DNA of 64,000 bases from Cercis canadensis. Its lineage: Eukaryota; Streptophyta; Magnoliopsida; Fabales; Fabaceae. The number at the start of each line of letters is the position of its first letter. Positions within the stretch are counted from its first letter, which is position 1. The notes under the pieces were generated by a model. It made no database searches. It was given only the letters and a program-made list of their open reading frames with translations, and was not told the origin of the DNA. Positions 1-13,400 of this stretch are shown piece after piece. The stretch covers positions 690,811 through 754,810 of the forward strand of contig QAOA01001229.1 of NCBI GenBank assembly GCA_003255065.1. The letters are read 5' to 3'. Position numbers and translations under genes: made by a program.

Positions 1-2777
1 TGATTAAAGAATGTGCTCTTATAGTCAATGATTTATGAGTTTAGTAATATTTTTTCTAATCATTATAAAAATGAAGGTTGATATCAAGGGTCTTAATTTT
101 TTTTTTTCAATGTATTACGTTCCTTTATAACAAAAAAAAAAAAGGAATATGTTGTAATATAAACTTACCATATTGTAAAATCATGTCCATGTTCTGAGAC
201 TTTAGTAATTTCTATATATGTGCATTCGGTTTAATTAATTAAACAAAATAAACAATGACGAACCTTAATTGCCCCTAAATTTTCACTTGGCCTCTTTACA
301 CTAAAAAAGTAAAGGGCAAATAAATCTGTTATGGAATGTAACAAACCAAAATTATGTAACTTTAAAAATTAATGCACATTTTTGAAATAATAAAACATGA
401 ATTCGTGATTAATGTAAGTTTTTAAGATTAGAAAGAGAAGGATATTGTTGGTCGTATCTTGTATGTAATTGGCACTTGGAATTTAGAAATGGAGAGCAAA
501 GGACAGCAAAATACTGATATAAATGCTAGCATGGCAGTGGCACACATGGTGGAAAAAAGCTGAGCGCGCAAAGGGTCAATTATGATAGACATTTATGGGA
601 CGATAACTTAATAATGTTGAGACCCCATGCTTTCCTCATCATCAATCTGCTTCACTGCCTTCATTCATTTAAAAAAAAAAAAAAGTTAAGTATTAAATTT
701 AAATTATGAGATAATTGTTTTGTATTGTATTGTACAAAAAACACAAAAAGTAATTATTGTATTTATTGGATGAGCCACGAAATAGAGTTTTTTTTTTTTT
801 TTTTAATTCATGAATCAAGGTTTAATTTTAATTTTTGGATGAAATCAAACTTAATAAATTTGGGACGAGTCATCATTATTTCAAGAGTCTTATTATCGAA
901 GTACTTACATCTATAACTTTGTGTAGTTAAGCGCGTTGAAACTCTCATTTTGTCAATGAAAAACATTAAATATAAAACACTTTTCTTGTAAAGAGAATCT
1001 TGTGATCAACTGATATACAACTCAATTCACACGGAATATGACTTTGAAAACTTGAAAAACATTACCAAACTCAAGGTATCATCAGCCTTGTGAGTTAGTC
1101 AAAGTAAATTAAAATGTAATAGAATGAGATTGATAACTAATGTAAGGACAAAAAAAGAATAAAAAAATAGTAATAAGATAAAGATAATAGTGTAATAGCA
1201 TGTGACACCCTAAAGAAGAGATCAAATCAATCAAACGTGAACTACTATTTAGGCTTGTCTTAACACATAAGTTTTCAAATTGATTAACTGTGGAGATTAT
1301 TTGTAAGAGTAAACAAAAAAGATAAGGCACCTTAATTTTGAAAAGATTTTAAGAATTCATTTGAATCCTATGATGAATTTTGAGATATCTTGATATAAAA
1401 AAAAATTAAAATTTTAAACTATGTTTTATATATCTTAATATTTGAAGAACCCATGATGTTGGCATTCTAGTTAGTATAAAGTATGCAATCTACCATAATA
1501 TGATAAATAATTAACAGTGTGAAAATGCTATTAAGTGAAATGCCTGCTAAATTTTATGCAAATCACATGTAACATGCACTAATTTGCAATATAAAATAAC
1601 TTTGATGCCTCAAAAGTTAAAGCTAGTAGATAATACCTTTTTAAAATGGTAATTTTTCTAAACTTTTGTCTCTTCTTCCACTAAAACGAAGTTTCCCCCT
1701 TTCCACTTTTGGCTGACGGAGTTTGCATATGTAAAGTTTCAGTTGCTTTCATTTTCTATGGTCCCACTAAAACGGCTTCCGTTGCATTGAGCCTATAATG
1801 GTACAACGAGGAAATATTTTACCGTAACTTTTGTTACGTGTCTAGATGCATGATCTATTGCAATGCCCAAAAATGATTTTGTTCCTATTTCTCGTAGAAA
1901 TTTTTTTATTTAGTTTTCAAATTATGTTAATTAAATTTAAATTGTATCAATCATAGTAAGTGTATAAATACACACATTATAATTAGTCTAAAAATATTTT
2001 TAAAAGGTTAAAGTTTTAAATTTAAATTTTTATTTGCTCATATTTTAAAATAAAATAAATTAGCTCTAAAAAATAAAAACAAATAAATGTGAAATTGACT
2101 ATTATCCAGATATCATTACTCTTTCTCTCACCTCAATTCAACATAAAAATCATTTAAAAAAATATTTGGTCTCGAAATTAAGCTATTTTGCAAAGAAGTC
2201 ATCAACCTTATCAGTGATCTATGATTCATCAATACACGTGTACGGCTCTAAACTCAAAGTTGTTTATTTCGTCCAATAAAATTCAATCAAGGTGCCGAAG
2301 ATAAGGACAAAGGCAAGGTGGCCGCCGATAAGTTAATGAAATGTCACCAGATTTAGCGGGGATTTGAATGGAGATCAATTAAGGCAATCCATTATTGAAA
2401 GGAGATCTCAAGGGGGGAAATAGAGAAAGAAAATTCAATGAAAGGAAAAACCATAGAATTTACCTTTGTTCTAAATTCTAACAAATCATGGAAGCATTTA
2501 CCTCTTTGTATATGTACATTATTTTATTAAGAAACCAGTGGTTTATAGAGTAGGGTCCAGCAATTGACCACGTGCCCTTTAAATCTCACTGAAGGACATA
2601 TTACCCTTCAACTAGTGTAGAAATCCACTGTCTTGGTCATGGAGTTATACTTTGTTTGGATTAAATGTAGATCATCTTGGGATTCATTAGATTTAGCTTG
2701 TCTTTTGTTTAAGTAATATAGGAATCAATTATAAACGAATTTTTTTAATAACTTATTTTTCTATTACTAATGCATAT
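1..2777. other. AT-rich intergenic DNA
   Basis: I see no convincing gene here. Open frames are short, AT-rich and lack recognisable motifs or splice context. Homopolymer A and T runs are common. No tRNA, terminal inverted repeat or coding similarity was recognised. Confidence 0.6.
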
Positions 2778-2980
2778 AGAATACAATATTAAGGTCAATT
2801 GAGATGTAGATCAGTTGGTCATAAAACTCTCATCACAAAAAGAGAGTTTTGTGTTCAAGACTAATCATTAACAAAATGATGATCTCAAAATGCTCCCTAC
2901 GCTATTGCTGTGGGTGTTTCGATAGTAAGACTCTGTGTTGATTTTTGAGTTACCATAAAAAAAAAAAAGAATACAAGATT
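2778..2980 (+). mobile_element. tRNA-derived SINE with 13 bp target duplication
   Basis: A retroposon of about 177 bp (2791-2967). Its 5' part carries a pol III A-box-like string (TAGATCAGTTGGT, near 2807-2819) and a B-box-like string (GTGTTCAAGAC, near 2852). The 3' end is a poly(A) run that follows TTACCAT. It is flanked by direct repeats AGAATACAATATT (2778-2790) and AGAATACAAGATT (2968-2980), which differ at one base. These are the standard marks of a tRNA-derived SINE moved by LINE machinery. The 3' end resembles two other elements in the window (50231-50430 and 57338-57528). Confidence 0.8.
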
Positions 2981-4065
2981 GAAATATAATAATTTAATTT
3001 CCCTATTTTTTAAAAGATTTTTTGAAAAAACTTTAAACTTTGATCATTAAAATACCTCCCTCAACCTTATAAGTATGATACATGACCTATAAGGCGCATC
3101 GTAGCGCCTACTGCTTAGCATGCTTTTATACATTATAATGTAATACTATAACTTGGAGTTGGTAATCTTAAATTATATTATCATGTGTATATACAGCATG
3201 GATAGTAATTCGAGAAAATGAAATAACTGTTTTTCTATTTTGTGGTTAACATTTGGTCAATGTATTGACAAGGAAACACCCATCAATATCATTTGATTGA
3301 AAATATATTTGATATATTTCATTTAAATTTTGAAAATTTTATAATTTTTAAAAGAACTCTAGAACTCGAAAATTTTTCATAAATGAAAACCACACAAAAT
3401 GAAAACCACACAAGTAATTTATTAGTGACGGATACACGATACGTCAACATTATGAATAAAATAAAGATTTATGCATGAGTATTAACTATATTAATAATAC
3501 CAAAATAATAAATATTAATTAAGAATAATAAATAGGAAAAAATTATGAGAATATTTGCCTAATAGGTATACATTATAATTTGACAATTTTTTAATTTTCA
3601 AAAATTGAGATATATTTCATTTCCTGTCACCATCATTTTCTTATGCCGTCTCAAATAAAAGATATATTTCATAGTGAATAACAAACTAACAAATAGAAAA
3701 ACGAAGACTGAGACAAATTCCACAATTAGCAGTAGCTAGCTCACACCTAATAGTCCAACAGCATTATTTCCTTTTTAAAGAGATGAATGTTACGCTGTAT
3801 TTAATTTTAAGTCTTGCAAAATAATATATATATATATAAATAACGATTGCATTTATAATTAAAAAAATTCAAATAAAAAAAATGAAAAGACCAATTTATA
3901 ACTGAGAGTATATCTTACTGAATTAGAGTTCTTTCTCGAATATTGTAATTTGTACATAGCGTAAAATAGTGTAAGCCTACCTAATTATTCTTAAATTTAA
4001 AGATATTTTTTAATATTATATTAAATTACATAAATGTGAAAGATCATGGCCAATTGGAAAAGCAA
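2981..4065. other. AT-rich intergenic DNA
   Basis: No gene was recognised. A short (TA)n tract lies near 3820-3838. Confidence 0.55.
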
Positions 4066-4626
4066 TTAATTTTAGGCTTAAATGCAGTTTTGGTCCCCCT
4101 ATTTTACCTGAATGAACGATTTGGTCCCCCTATTTTGAAAAATCATAAAATNAAATAGTCCCTACTGTTTAGCATGATGTTGCACTTTTGGTCTAAGACA
4201 CTAACGCCGTCCAAAAGTTGACGGTGAGTCTGACGTGACATAGACGTGGCAACTATCAATATGCCAGATGTCCTTCCAATGTCTATGCCACGTCAGCCTC
4301 ACTGTCAACTTTTGGACGGAGTTAGTGTCCTGGACCAAAAGTGCAACTTAGGTGTANGACGTTATACTTTTGGTCCAAGACACTAACGCCGTCCAAAATT
4401 TGACTATGAGTCTGACATGGCAACTATTAATATGCCAGATGTCCTTCCAATGTCTATGTCACGTCAGTCTCACCGTCAACTTTTGGACGGAATTAGTGCC
4501 TTGAACCAAAAGTGCAACTTAGGGGTAAACAGCAGGGACCATTTTGTNATTTTTTAAAATGGGGGGACCAAATCGTTCATTCAAGTAAAATAGGAGGACC
4601 AAAACTGCATTTAAGCCTTAATTTTA
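4066..4626. mobile_element. Mutator-like MITE (palindromic)
   Basis: The element spans 4075-4617. Its left end GGCTTAAATGCAGTTTTGG is repeated exactly in inverted orientation at the right end, and the inverted match runs on through the CCCTATTTTAC-type sequence. It is flanked by a perfect 9 bp direct repeat, TTAATTTTA (4066-4074 and 4618-4626). A 9 bp target duplication with long inverted repeats fits a non-autonomous Mutator-like element. The interior is also an inverted repeat, so the whole could fold into a long hairpin. Single Ns lie at 4152, 4357 and 4548. The N at 4357 separates two near-identical stretches of about 180 bp, so part of the interior may be duplicated by assembly. Confidence 0.85.
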
Positions 4627-4885
4627 TCTGTACCTCTGAATCAGTCTCCACGTGGCATTGCATGAAAGTGTTACACTTTTAGGGTCCCCATCTCACAAGG
4701 CGATTGCGTATCAAATCAAAGGTTACCACCACTTTTCATAAATCCAATCAACATTAAACATAAGCTAAATTATAATGTTTCCTTATTTATTTATTTTTTT
4801 TTCAGTTTAAAAATTGAAAACATAAATTAAGCTTCGATGACAACTAGTGCTTAAACATTTTTGCCCCAAAATGGCAATTTTTAAT

Positions 4886-4898
4886 ATTCCCGGGAAAT
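4886..4898. promoter_or_regulatory. Palindromic E2F-type site upstream of CYCD1
   Basis: ATTCCCGGGAAAT matches the plant E2F consensus WTTSSCSS on both strands. It lies about 100 bp upstream of the TATA-like sequence of the cyclin gene. E2F control of D cyclins is plausible, but binding here is inferred from the motif alone. Confidence 0.4.
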
Positions 4899-4984
4899 TT
4901 TTTTTCCACACTAACCAATTCCCACCCAGATTTACCGCTCAAAGAAAAACCTTCAAAAAAAAAAAAAACTCACGCAGGCACCGC

Positions 4985-4996
4985 ATATTTATATCC
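4985..4996 (+). promoter_or_regulatory. TATA-like box of the cyclin gene
   Basis: The string ATATTTATATCC lies about 170 bp before the cyclin start codon, in a CT/CA-rich leader-like context. The position fits a TATA box. The transcription start itself cannot be seen. Confidence 0.4.
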
Positions 4997-5126
4997 AAAC
5001 AAACAGATAGAGAGCCCTCAAACCAATTCTAATATCTTCACCAAGCACACTTACACACACACTCTCACTGAAAAGCATTCCGGCGACTTCTCCGATCAAA
5101 GTGCTGGCAACCGTTCACCCGAAAAG

Positions 5127-5305
5127 ATGTCAAGAGAATGAGGAACATAAATCGCCGGCGATCATCATGTCGGTTTCCTGCTCCGAATTCTTCCCCGACT
5201 CTGACCTCCTCTGCGCCGAGGACACCTCCGGAATTTTGTCCGGAGAGTTGCCGGAATGCTCGTCGGACCTCGATTCTTCTCCGCCGTCAACGGACGAATC
5301 GATAG
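5127..5305 (+). promoter_or_regulatory. Overlapping upstream ORFs in the cyclin leader
   Basis: Two ATGs precede the cyclin start. The first (5127) encodes four codons and stops at 5139-5141. The second ATG (5138) overlaps that stop as ATGA. It opens a 55-codon frame that ends with TAG at 5303-5305, so it runs past the cyclin ATG (5167) out of frame. If the transcript starts near the TATA-like box, both would be in the leader and could limit cyclin translation. The effect is inferred. Confidence 0.45.
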
Positions 5306-7458
5306 CAGGATTCATCGAAGACGAGCGGAACTTCGTCCCCGGATTCGAGTACGTGTCCAGGTTCCATTCTCACTCACTTGACGCCTCCACCAGAGTAGAA
5401 TCTGTTGCATGGATTCTCAAGGTAACCAACATCTTCATTTATATCCTTAATGATCGGTCACTCCGTTGCATTCATTTTACGATAATGCCACCAAAGCATG
5501 CGCGACGCATGTCATCTAACTTGCTCACACTAGAATGCACCGGTTGTTAATTAGCTTCTCATTGAAACTTCTAGATCCAAGCCTTTTCATAACAGCTTCC
5601 ATCTTATTTCTCCGTTTTGTTATCAAACTCCGACACCGCTCACGGCGGCGATGAGTCATGGATTGGCGGTGTTATGTGTTTCATGCATTTCTCATTGTGT
5701 TTTTGTAGGTGCACGCATACTATGGTTTTCAGCCGCTGACGGCGTATCTCTCCGTCAACTACATGGATCGGTTTTTGGATTTGCGGCGGTTGCCGGTGAG
5801 CTTCTTTTCTCACTGTTATTATTTATTTTTCCAGAAAGTTAAAAATAAATGAAACGTAAAGGACCTTGAGACTTTCGTGTTATCATGTGCGTGGGAAAAT
5901 TTCTATGCGGTAATTATGTTTTGACTTTTCAAACTAAAAGGTCCAAAGTGCATTACTACGATAAATTTTATTTTATATTTTTTTGAATATTTCATATTTA
6001 ATTATTTGATTATTTGATGCCAATTATATAGGGATACTGTCGCCTACAGTATGACATTGGCTACGAATATTGTGCTTACGTACCAATTATTATGTCAAAG
6101 AAATTCTAGCTTTTGCCTTTTGTGAGTTTTGGACCGTTTCTCTGCAGAATATCACTATTCCGTTAACCTCTTAATGATTAATTAAAAAAACATGATCTGA
6201 TTTGCTTTACGCTTCATTTTTATACTTTTTGTCAAGGTATATACTGTACTTTGTTGTGTGTATACTGATCACTTACCGAAGCTTCCAGTACTCTCACCCT
6301 GTCACGTGCATTGCAGGTGTGAATAATGGTAATTGTGCCAAAAAGTTTGTAACAGTATTTACCGAGATAAGAATCAATTATGATATGATGATAATTAACT
6401 TTTTCGTTTACTGTTTGATGCATGTTTTCAGCAAACAAATGGATGGCCACTGCAACTTTTATCTGTTGCTTGTTTGTCTTTAGCTGCAAAAATGGAGGAA
6501 CCTCTGGTTCCATCTCTCTTGGATCTTCAGGTATATATCTCATCTCACATCAGCCATATTTTCAATAAAAAATTATGATAAAATTTGATTAAAATCGTTG
6601 TTGATTGGGCTTGTGATTAGTTAGGTTCATAATATTATATACGTTTTCTTGTAATGTATACAGGTAGAAGGTGCCAAATACATATTTGAGCCAAGAACAA
6701 TTCGTAGGATGGAATTTCTTGTTCTTGGTGTTTTAGATTGGAGACTAAGATCAGTTACGCCATTCAGCTTCCTCGGTTTCTTTGCGTGCAAGCTCGATTC
6801 AACTGGAACTTTTTCTGGGTTCTTAATTTCACGGGCTACAGAAATCATCTTATCTAATATCCAAGGTATACAAAGACATAATATGAAAATGAGCTTCTAA
6901 AAATGATAGAAAATAGCGAAGGTTGTTATGTGTATGTACGTTTTGAGTTGTAAGAATGCTTTCTCTCTTTGTACTTTTTGTCCACAGAGGCCAGCTTTCT
7001 TGCATACTGGCCATCATGCATTGCTGCCGCGGCCATACTTTGTGCAGCTAATGAAATTCCTAATTGTTCTTTCGTTAAACCTGAGCATGCTGAGTCCTGG
7101 TGCGAGGGACTAAGAAAAGTAAGCATGTAATACTATTAAGTTAGGCTTAAAAGCCTTAGGTTTATGAGTGTTTGATATAAACAGATCATAACATATATAT
7201 GTTTGAGTTTTGCAGGAGAAAATCATAGGCTGCTATCAGTTAATGCAAGAGCTTGTGATTGACAATCACAGGAGGAAGGCCACTAAAGTCTTACCACAGC
7301 TTCGAGTAACAACTCTGCCAAGAATTATGAGGTCAAGTATCTCATCATCACCACCTTCCTCCTCCTCTTCATCCTCATCCTCCTTCTCATTGTCCTATAA
7401 AAGGAGGAAATTAAATAACTGCTTGTGGGTAGATGATGAGAAAGGAAACTCCGAGTGA
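5167..7458 (+). CDS. CYCD1;1: D-type cyclin, CYCD1 class
   Basis: A G1 cyclin that pairs with CDKA and promotes cell-cycle entry by phosphorylating retinoblastoma-related protein in the nucleus. The six coding exons are 5167-5421, 5709-5795, 6432-6530, 6664-6865, 6988-7118 and 7216-7458; all join in frame with GT-AG introns to give 338 aa, close to the usual CYCD1 length. Residues 14-18 (LLCAE) are the LxCxE Rb-binding motif. The N-terminal cyclin fold is seen in VESVAWILKVHAYYGF, LSVNYMDRFLD and LAAKMEEP, and the C-terminal fold in FFACKLDSTGTFSGFL through exon 5. A poly-serine run lies near the C-terminus. The start at 5167 is chosen because it is the first in-frame ATG; the frame is open upstream only with non-ATG codons. 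Class D1 rather than D2-D4 is my recognition of overall sequence and length. Confidence 0.93.
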
Positions 7459-10400
7459 GGAGAAAAAAGAAAAGAAAGAAAGGAACAATAAAGGAGGGGT
7501 GGAGAAAAGGAAATAAGGTGGTCTAAGTTTGTCTAGAAACCTCAACATTTTTTTAGAGGGTTTTTGAGATTAAAAAAATTGACATTTTGAGTGATGGTGT
7601 AGATTATAGTATATATATATATATATATATATATTGTATGTAAGAGTTTGGTGAGTTTGGAGAATTTATTAATTTTTTTGCTTATGTTGGTGGGTATTGC
7701 CATTCATTAATGGGTTTGCAGATTCCCAAGGGAGGGGGATTTGCAAACATAAATATATTGCTGTGGGAAAGTGAGAGAGCGAAGAAAGAAAGAAAAGAGA
7801 GAAAGAAGCATTTAATGGTTTTGGCCATTTAAGTGGGAATTAAAAGTGGGGGATTGAATTCAAAGGTAGCATTGATTATTGGTGAAAGGGGAGGAGATGG
7901 TGGGACACATCCTCTAGAACTTAGAATATGAAAAAAGCAGAGAAAGTAGAAAATCAAAGGGGAATGGCATGAGTTGGTAACTTAGGGGATTGAAATTGAA
8001 ACTTTGAAGTTTGAGCTGTGAAGTCGTGGGATTTATAAGTCAAGCTTCTCATCTTGGCCAGCATAATTGCTTCAACTACCGCGTTTCCTTTGATGGGATG
8101 CCCCCAAGAGTACAAAAAAGAAAGGATAATAAGCTTCATTTTGTGGACTTTTTGATGGTACGTGACTACGTGTGGTGCAGCCGCTCATGGTGCGTAGCAC
8201 GTGGCGTGTGTGTACGTGTGATTTTTTTTGGCGGGAATCTTTTTTTTGTTTTGGTTTTTGGCCTCGAGCTCTGGCCAAACTATACAAGACACGTGTGAGG
8301 GAAACGTGTGTCTATAGGTTTAATTTTGAAATTTTTTGATTTGTTTTTCCAAGTGGAGGAGAACCCTCTTTTCATGGCCTAATTGGCTTAAGAACAATAG
8401 AAAAAGGTCTTTGGGGCCTTTTATGCGTGCTTTGTAATGAAATGAATGAATTCATTAATAATAATGTAAACATTTCATAATGCTTACACATTTCTTTCAC
8501 TTTATATCTTACTTCATTATTTATCCTTGCGTGTGCCATGTGGTATAGCTCACTCAAGGCACGTGATTGGCAAAGGATTCTTTGTAGTCTAGCCATTGTT
8601 CTTATTACTCAATGAAAAGGAGCAAAAGAACTTATAAGACCTTCTCTGGAGTTTAGTGAGGCATAACTCTGAATCGAATGGACTAGCAGGTCCCGCTAGC
8701 AATAAAGACGGTTCATTCAATGACTATGACTCGTCAATTAACCAGTGCTTTCTCGTGACCATCTCCAGGCTGTTCTATTCTATTATGGTGTTATACTATT
8801 AGCCTCCTGAAAATATCAGACAGTCATACCTTACTTTCATCTATTTTACTAAGACATAGATCTTCATTTCAGGACCATTTATTTTTGGTCAAATCCCAAC
8901 TTCCAACTTAACCATTCATCGTATATATAATGGAAGAAGAATGGTAGCAATAAATGGTTCACGTATTTAAGACGAGGAAGAAAGGTAGCAACTAGCAAAA
9001 GAGCTATTAAACCAATAGGACGAAGCTTTTAATTTTGAACAGAGATCATGTTAACCATAGTGCAAACTGAAGTTAGGTAGACCGAAAGCAAGAAAAGGAA
9101 GAGATCTTTAAAAAGCAACTTCGACGCGGAATTTCTACTCTACAAATTGAAAAAAGAGCCCAACACAGAGAGCTTGTCATTTAGCTCCATATCCCCGACA
9201 TGAGGTATATTATTTTTGCATGCAGTAACACCAACACATACACACACCACCGTAGCTTTTTCCCCCATGGCGTCTTCGCAATAAAGTAACCTTGCATGTT
9301 AGGGCATTTTTCATGCAATCCTATCACCCCTTTGCATGACACCCATATCTTATTCTCCATCACATGGCCATACACTTCTGTCTAATCCGTGCTTATCATA
9401 TATATCAAAATGTGTCAAGCTGTATAAATGGACCCCAATGAAGAAAAAAATAGCAACACAGTGACAATTTTAGTTCAGTACCTATTTCTCCCATTGCTAT
9501 TGTATTCTTGTGCTGTGTCTTTGATTATGCCATGAATCAAGGACTATGTTTGGACCACCTGATTGATCTATTTCATACCAGGTTCTGTTTCCCTTTTCAT
9601 TTGAATCATTTTTTACCCTTTATGGTACCCTCAAGAATTCATGCATAGTTGAACAAAATATTTTTAGTTTCTTAAATTTATATACTAAAAGTAGTTTTGA
9701 CAGCATGTGTGCAGACTCATTCACAACTAGTGGTGGGAACTAATATTTTTACCGAGAATTTTTACCAATCCACTTTAAGTTGGGCAACATATATGAATGT
9801 GAGCACTTAACCCGAGCAAAATATAATTTTTCTTATACTATTCCTGCTTTATAGAGAAGGGCTTCACGATAGTTCCATCAATGTGGATCCCGCAATCCAC
9901 CGTGTCAGATTCCACTTGTCAATTTATTAGGTATAGGGTATGTTCATTGATCAAGGGCAAGTAGTGGCTGCTAATCAATTGACGCAACATGGGGTTTTCT
10001 CATTAGACCAACTTGGTGTGGAGCCATGAAAATTTGGATTAAGTGCCAATTATCTCAGCCATCTTCCCCACTGAATAGGTTATAGAGATCAAAACAAATG
10101 CAGGGTCTGGTATATGGTGATTAATCAACACAATTATAAATCGTAATAGCCACCTCTTGAGGTTGATATGCGACAAAGATCTTGGACAATAATCAAAAGC
10201 TTGGATTTAATTAAAGGATTAATGGGACAAAAGATAGGACAAACTCCGGGGCGGGAGGACAACACCAAATTAGAATTTTGATTATTGTGAACACTTTACT
10301 AACCCTTCTTTACCAAAAACGGGAAGAAGGGTATGATTTCTATACCTAGGTATATATATGTTATTTGCACATCGCGTTTCATCACAATTATACACACCAA

Positions 10401-13400
10401 TATACATATTTGAAAGTGATTTTTCAACATGTTCTACTTTTACTTTTGATTAACAATAACAAAAATCGGAATTTAACAAGTTCTACTAAACTTTTCCTTA
10501 TCCAACACAAATTATAACGCATAATATGTAGTTGGGGATTGTTATATTCAAGTTCATAGATTTATCACTTTTCTTGACTTTTTTTAACTTCTTGTTAAGC
10601 TCATGCGTATAGATGTGTAAAATTTGAAAGAAAAGTGATACAGTTGTGGGTTTTGTTGAAAAGTAGGATCACTCTTATATATAATAATATAACCTAAGTT
10701 GGTATATATACATGTCAAGCTAAAACCTCGATATAATATATATTGATGTATGAAGAGAAGAGCTCGTGTTAGAAAGGCTTATATATATTATATTGTTTTT
10801 GTTTTCTAGATAAGAAAAGGGTTATAAGCTTTACGAATATTGTGTTGATGACACATCCAAGATATTGATTAATGGGTTTAGGGACCCCGTTGAGTATATT
10901 TTGATACGAAGGGGGTATCCAACCCGAAGATTGGGGGCACGAGTGCAGATGTGACGCCATCTGATTGGTCACAAAAAGTTGGAGAACTATATGAGAATTT
11001 GGATTTTGTCAGCAATTGGGTTCCCACCAATATCCTCTATCATGAGGGCCAAATAATAGTATATGAGAGTTAGGGTTTTTGATGATGACTTTGTGGAGCT
11101 TATAATTTACCTATTATTATGGCAAGTATAGAAAGAATGACAATAGTAATTATGGTCACCAAATCTCTAAGTTAAACTGTAATTAACATTCTATTGACCA
11201 ATGAGAGGATCGGATAACATTTACACCCATATAGCAAGGGGACCCCATAGGGCACTTGCGTGCATTATTTTTGTCTTAAATATGTAAAATTAATATATGC
11301 AGGGCCCTTGCTTTCTTATCTTATATTAAAGAAAACTATTCCCCCACACAGTTTCCTTTATTTATAAACAAAATGATCTTTAAAGTGAGAGGAATGAGGA
11401 ATCCTAAGTATAAAAACCAAAAGCCAAAAGTTCTTTTTTCCCCCCAATGAATGGTAGGGTTTGGGTGGTGTTGTAGAATCTAGCTCTTTACCCTTCTCTT
11501 TTTGTTAGGGAATTTCCTACTTTTGGTGGCCATGACAAGGATAGAGGCCTTAAAAATGCAGCTTTTAATGTTAGATTTTTGGTTGTAAAATTAGCCTTAT
11601 GCCTCGTGGGGTTGCTGCAAAAAGGTCCATATAGGCCCCCTTGAGAGCTCAAGGGTTCAAAAGCTAGAATGATGCTGAATTCTCAGATATGGTTTCTGAG
11701 ATTTTATGCTGAATACAAGACACAGCACTACTATCAAGTCCTTGTGCCACTCATTGTCCCCATTCCACATCAAATATCAAGAGAAAAAGAATAAAAGGCA
11801 GATAAGAAAAAGAAAGATAGAAAGGAAAAGCAACTAAAAGGAAGCTTCAGACCACAAAAATGATTACCTAGCCTTGATCATTCATATACGTAAACTTCTC
11901 ATGTATGTGTCTATTCAATAATGAGTATCATGCTCACAAGTCCCAACCATAAGATCATTTTGATTCTTCCCAATTAAATTAACTTATAATCAATTAGTCT
12001 CGCATGCACATAAAATTATATTGATGCTAATCACTTTTAGACTTTTTATAGTCATTTTCAAGGCGTAATAGGTTTAAACCCATGTAATGCATGTATCGCG
12101 TAGAAAAATGAAGTACAATGTGGTTAAAGATGGGTTCAATTGAAAGGAGCACAAGTACATGTTTTCTATGCAGAACTATTGACTTTTCCAGGACACATGC
12201 GTTTCTCCCTTTGGATGCCATAAAAAGAATGAGAAAGAAGAGGAGTTATGGGGTACAAAATTAGCTACTCTCGAGGGGGAGCGTGGTTGTCGTGGTGTGT
12301 TCTTTATTAATGGTTGCTTTCTGATAGTGCCTGCCTGGACCTCTCCATAGTCCATAGTGATAGAGTGGAGACAAAAGATTCTTCTGCTTAATCATCAAGA
12401 CTCTAGCCACCATCACCCCCACCACCCTCTTCAACACCCATTTCCATTTGATCATTCATGTTAGTCAATAAAAAATCATCCCAGAAAAGTGACCTTTATT
12501 ATGTGAAGGTAGCATGATATGTCTGAAATTGATCATAGGCTATAGGATATATCATTCACATAATCAAAAAACAAAAAAGAAGGAAAAACTGAAGGGTAAA
12601 GTTTGATTTGGCTGCAGCAAAATATGACTAAAGTTTGAAGTGCGTGTGGGTAAATTAATGAAAAGAAAGGTAGTAGGTAAAAGTTTTACTTGGTGATTAG
12701 ATGTAAGAAAATGAAATAGTAGGGAAAAAAAGATGGAATAGACAGCAGAAAGAGAGAGGCTGTTTAGCCGAAAGATTGTACCAGGATGCAATTATGAAAG
12801 GAATAAAGGAATTAAAAGAGCAGAGTTGAGAAAGTACAACGAAAATGCATTACATAGATACGATGAGTGATATATAGTGAATGGAGATATGGTTCATCAC
12901 CCACTTATATTCCTTCTTCCTTTACTCATTAATCATTTACTATCTTTCTTAAAATAGTGAAGATGAATTGTAAATCCTCTGCACTTTCTCACTTCCTCCC
13001 TCTTTCTCTCCCACACTTTCTTAATTTCTTTTTCAGTTCACTGCAGGCACTGGTAAATAGAATATGGAAAACATCAAATCAGGTCTTCTGACGAATATAT
13101 TTTGACCTTATTTGAAATTTTTTGCAAGAATGTGATATGAAGAAAATTTAGAAGAAAATATGCGACAAAAACAAGAGGTTAATTTAAAGCCTTTCATCAT
13201 AGTGCATTCCACATCAATATCCCACAATGAACATTAGCTCCTTCCCCACCAAAAAAAAGCACCAATCTCGAGCTTTGTAAAGACTAAAGAGGGTTGAAGA
13301 ACAAGACTTCTTAATTGTCATGTGTTAAAATATTACTTATAAAAGCTGGATAGTAAAGTAGGTTTAAGCCTCTTCATACTCTACAAGTTCATACTTAACC

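Noticed and set aside
5130..5315. Minus-strand open frame opposite cyclin exon 1
   Set aside because: Shadow of the real coding exon; no motif of its own.
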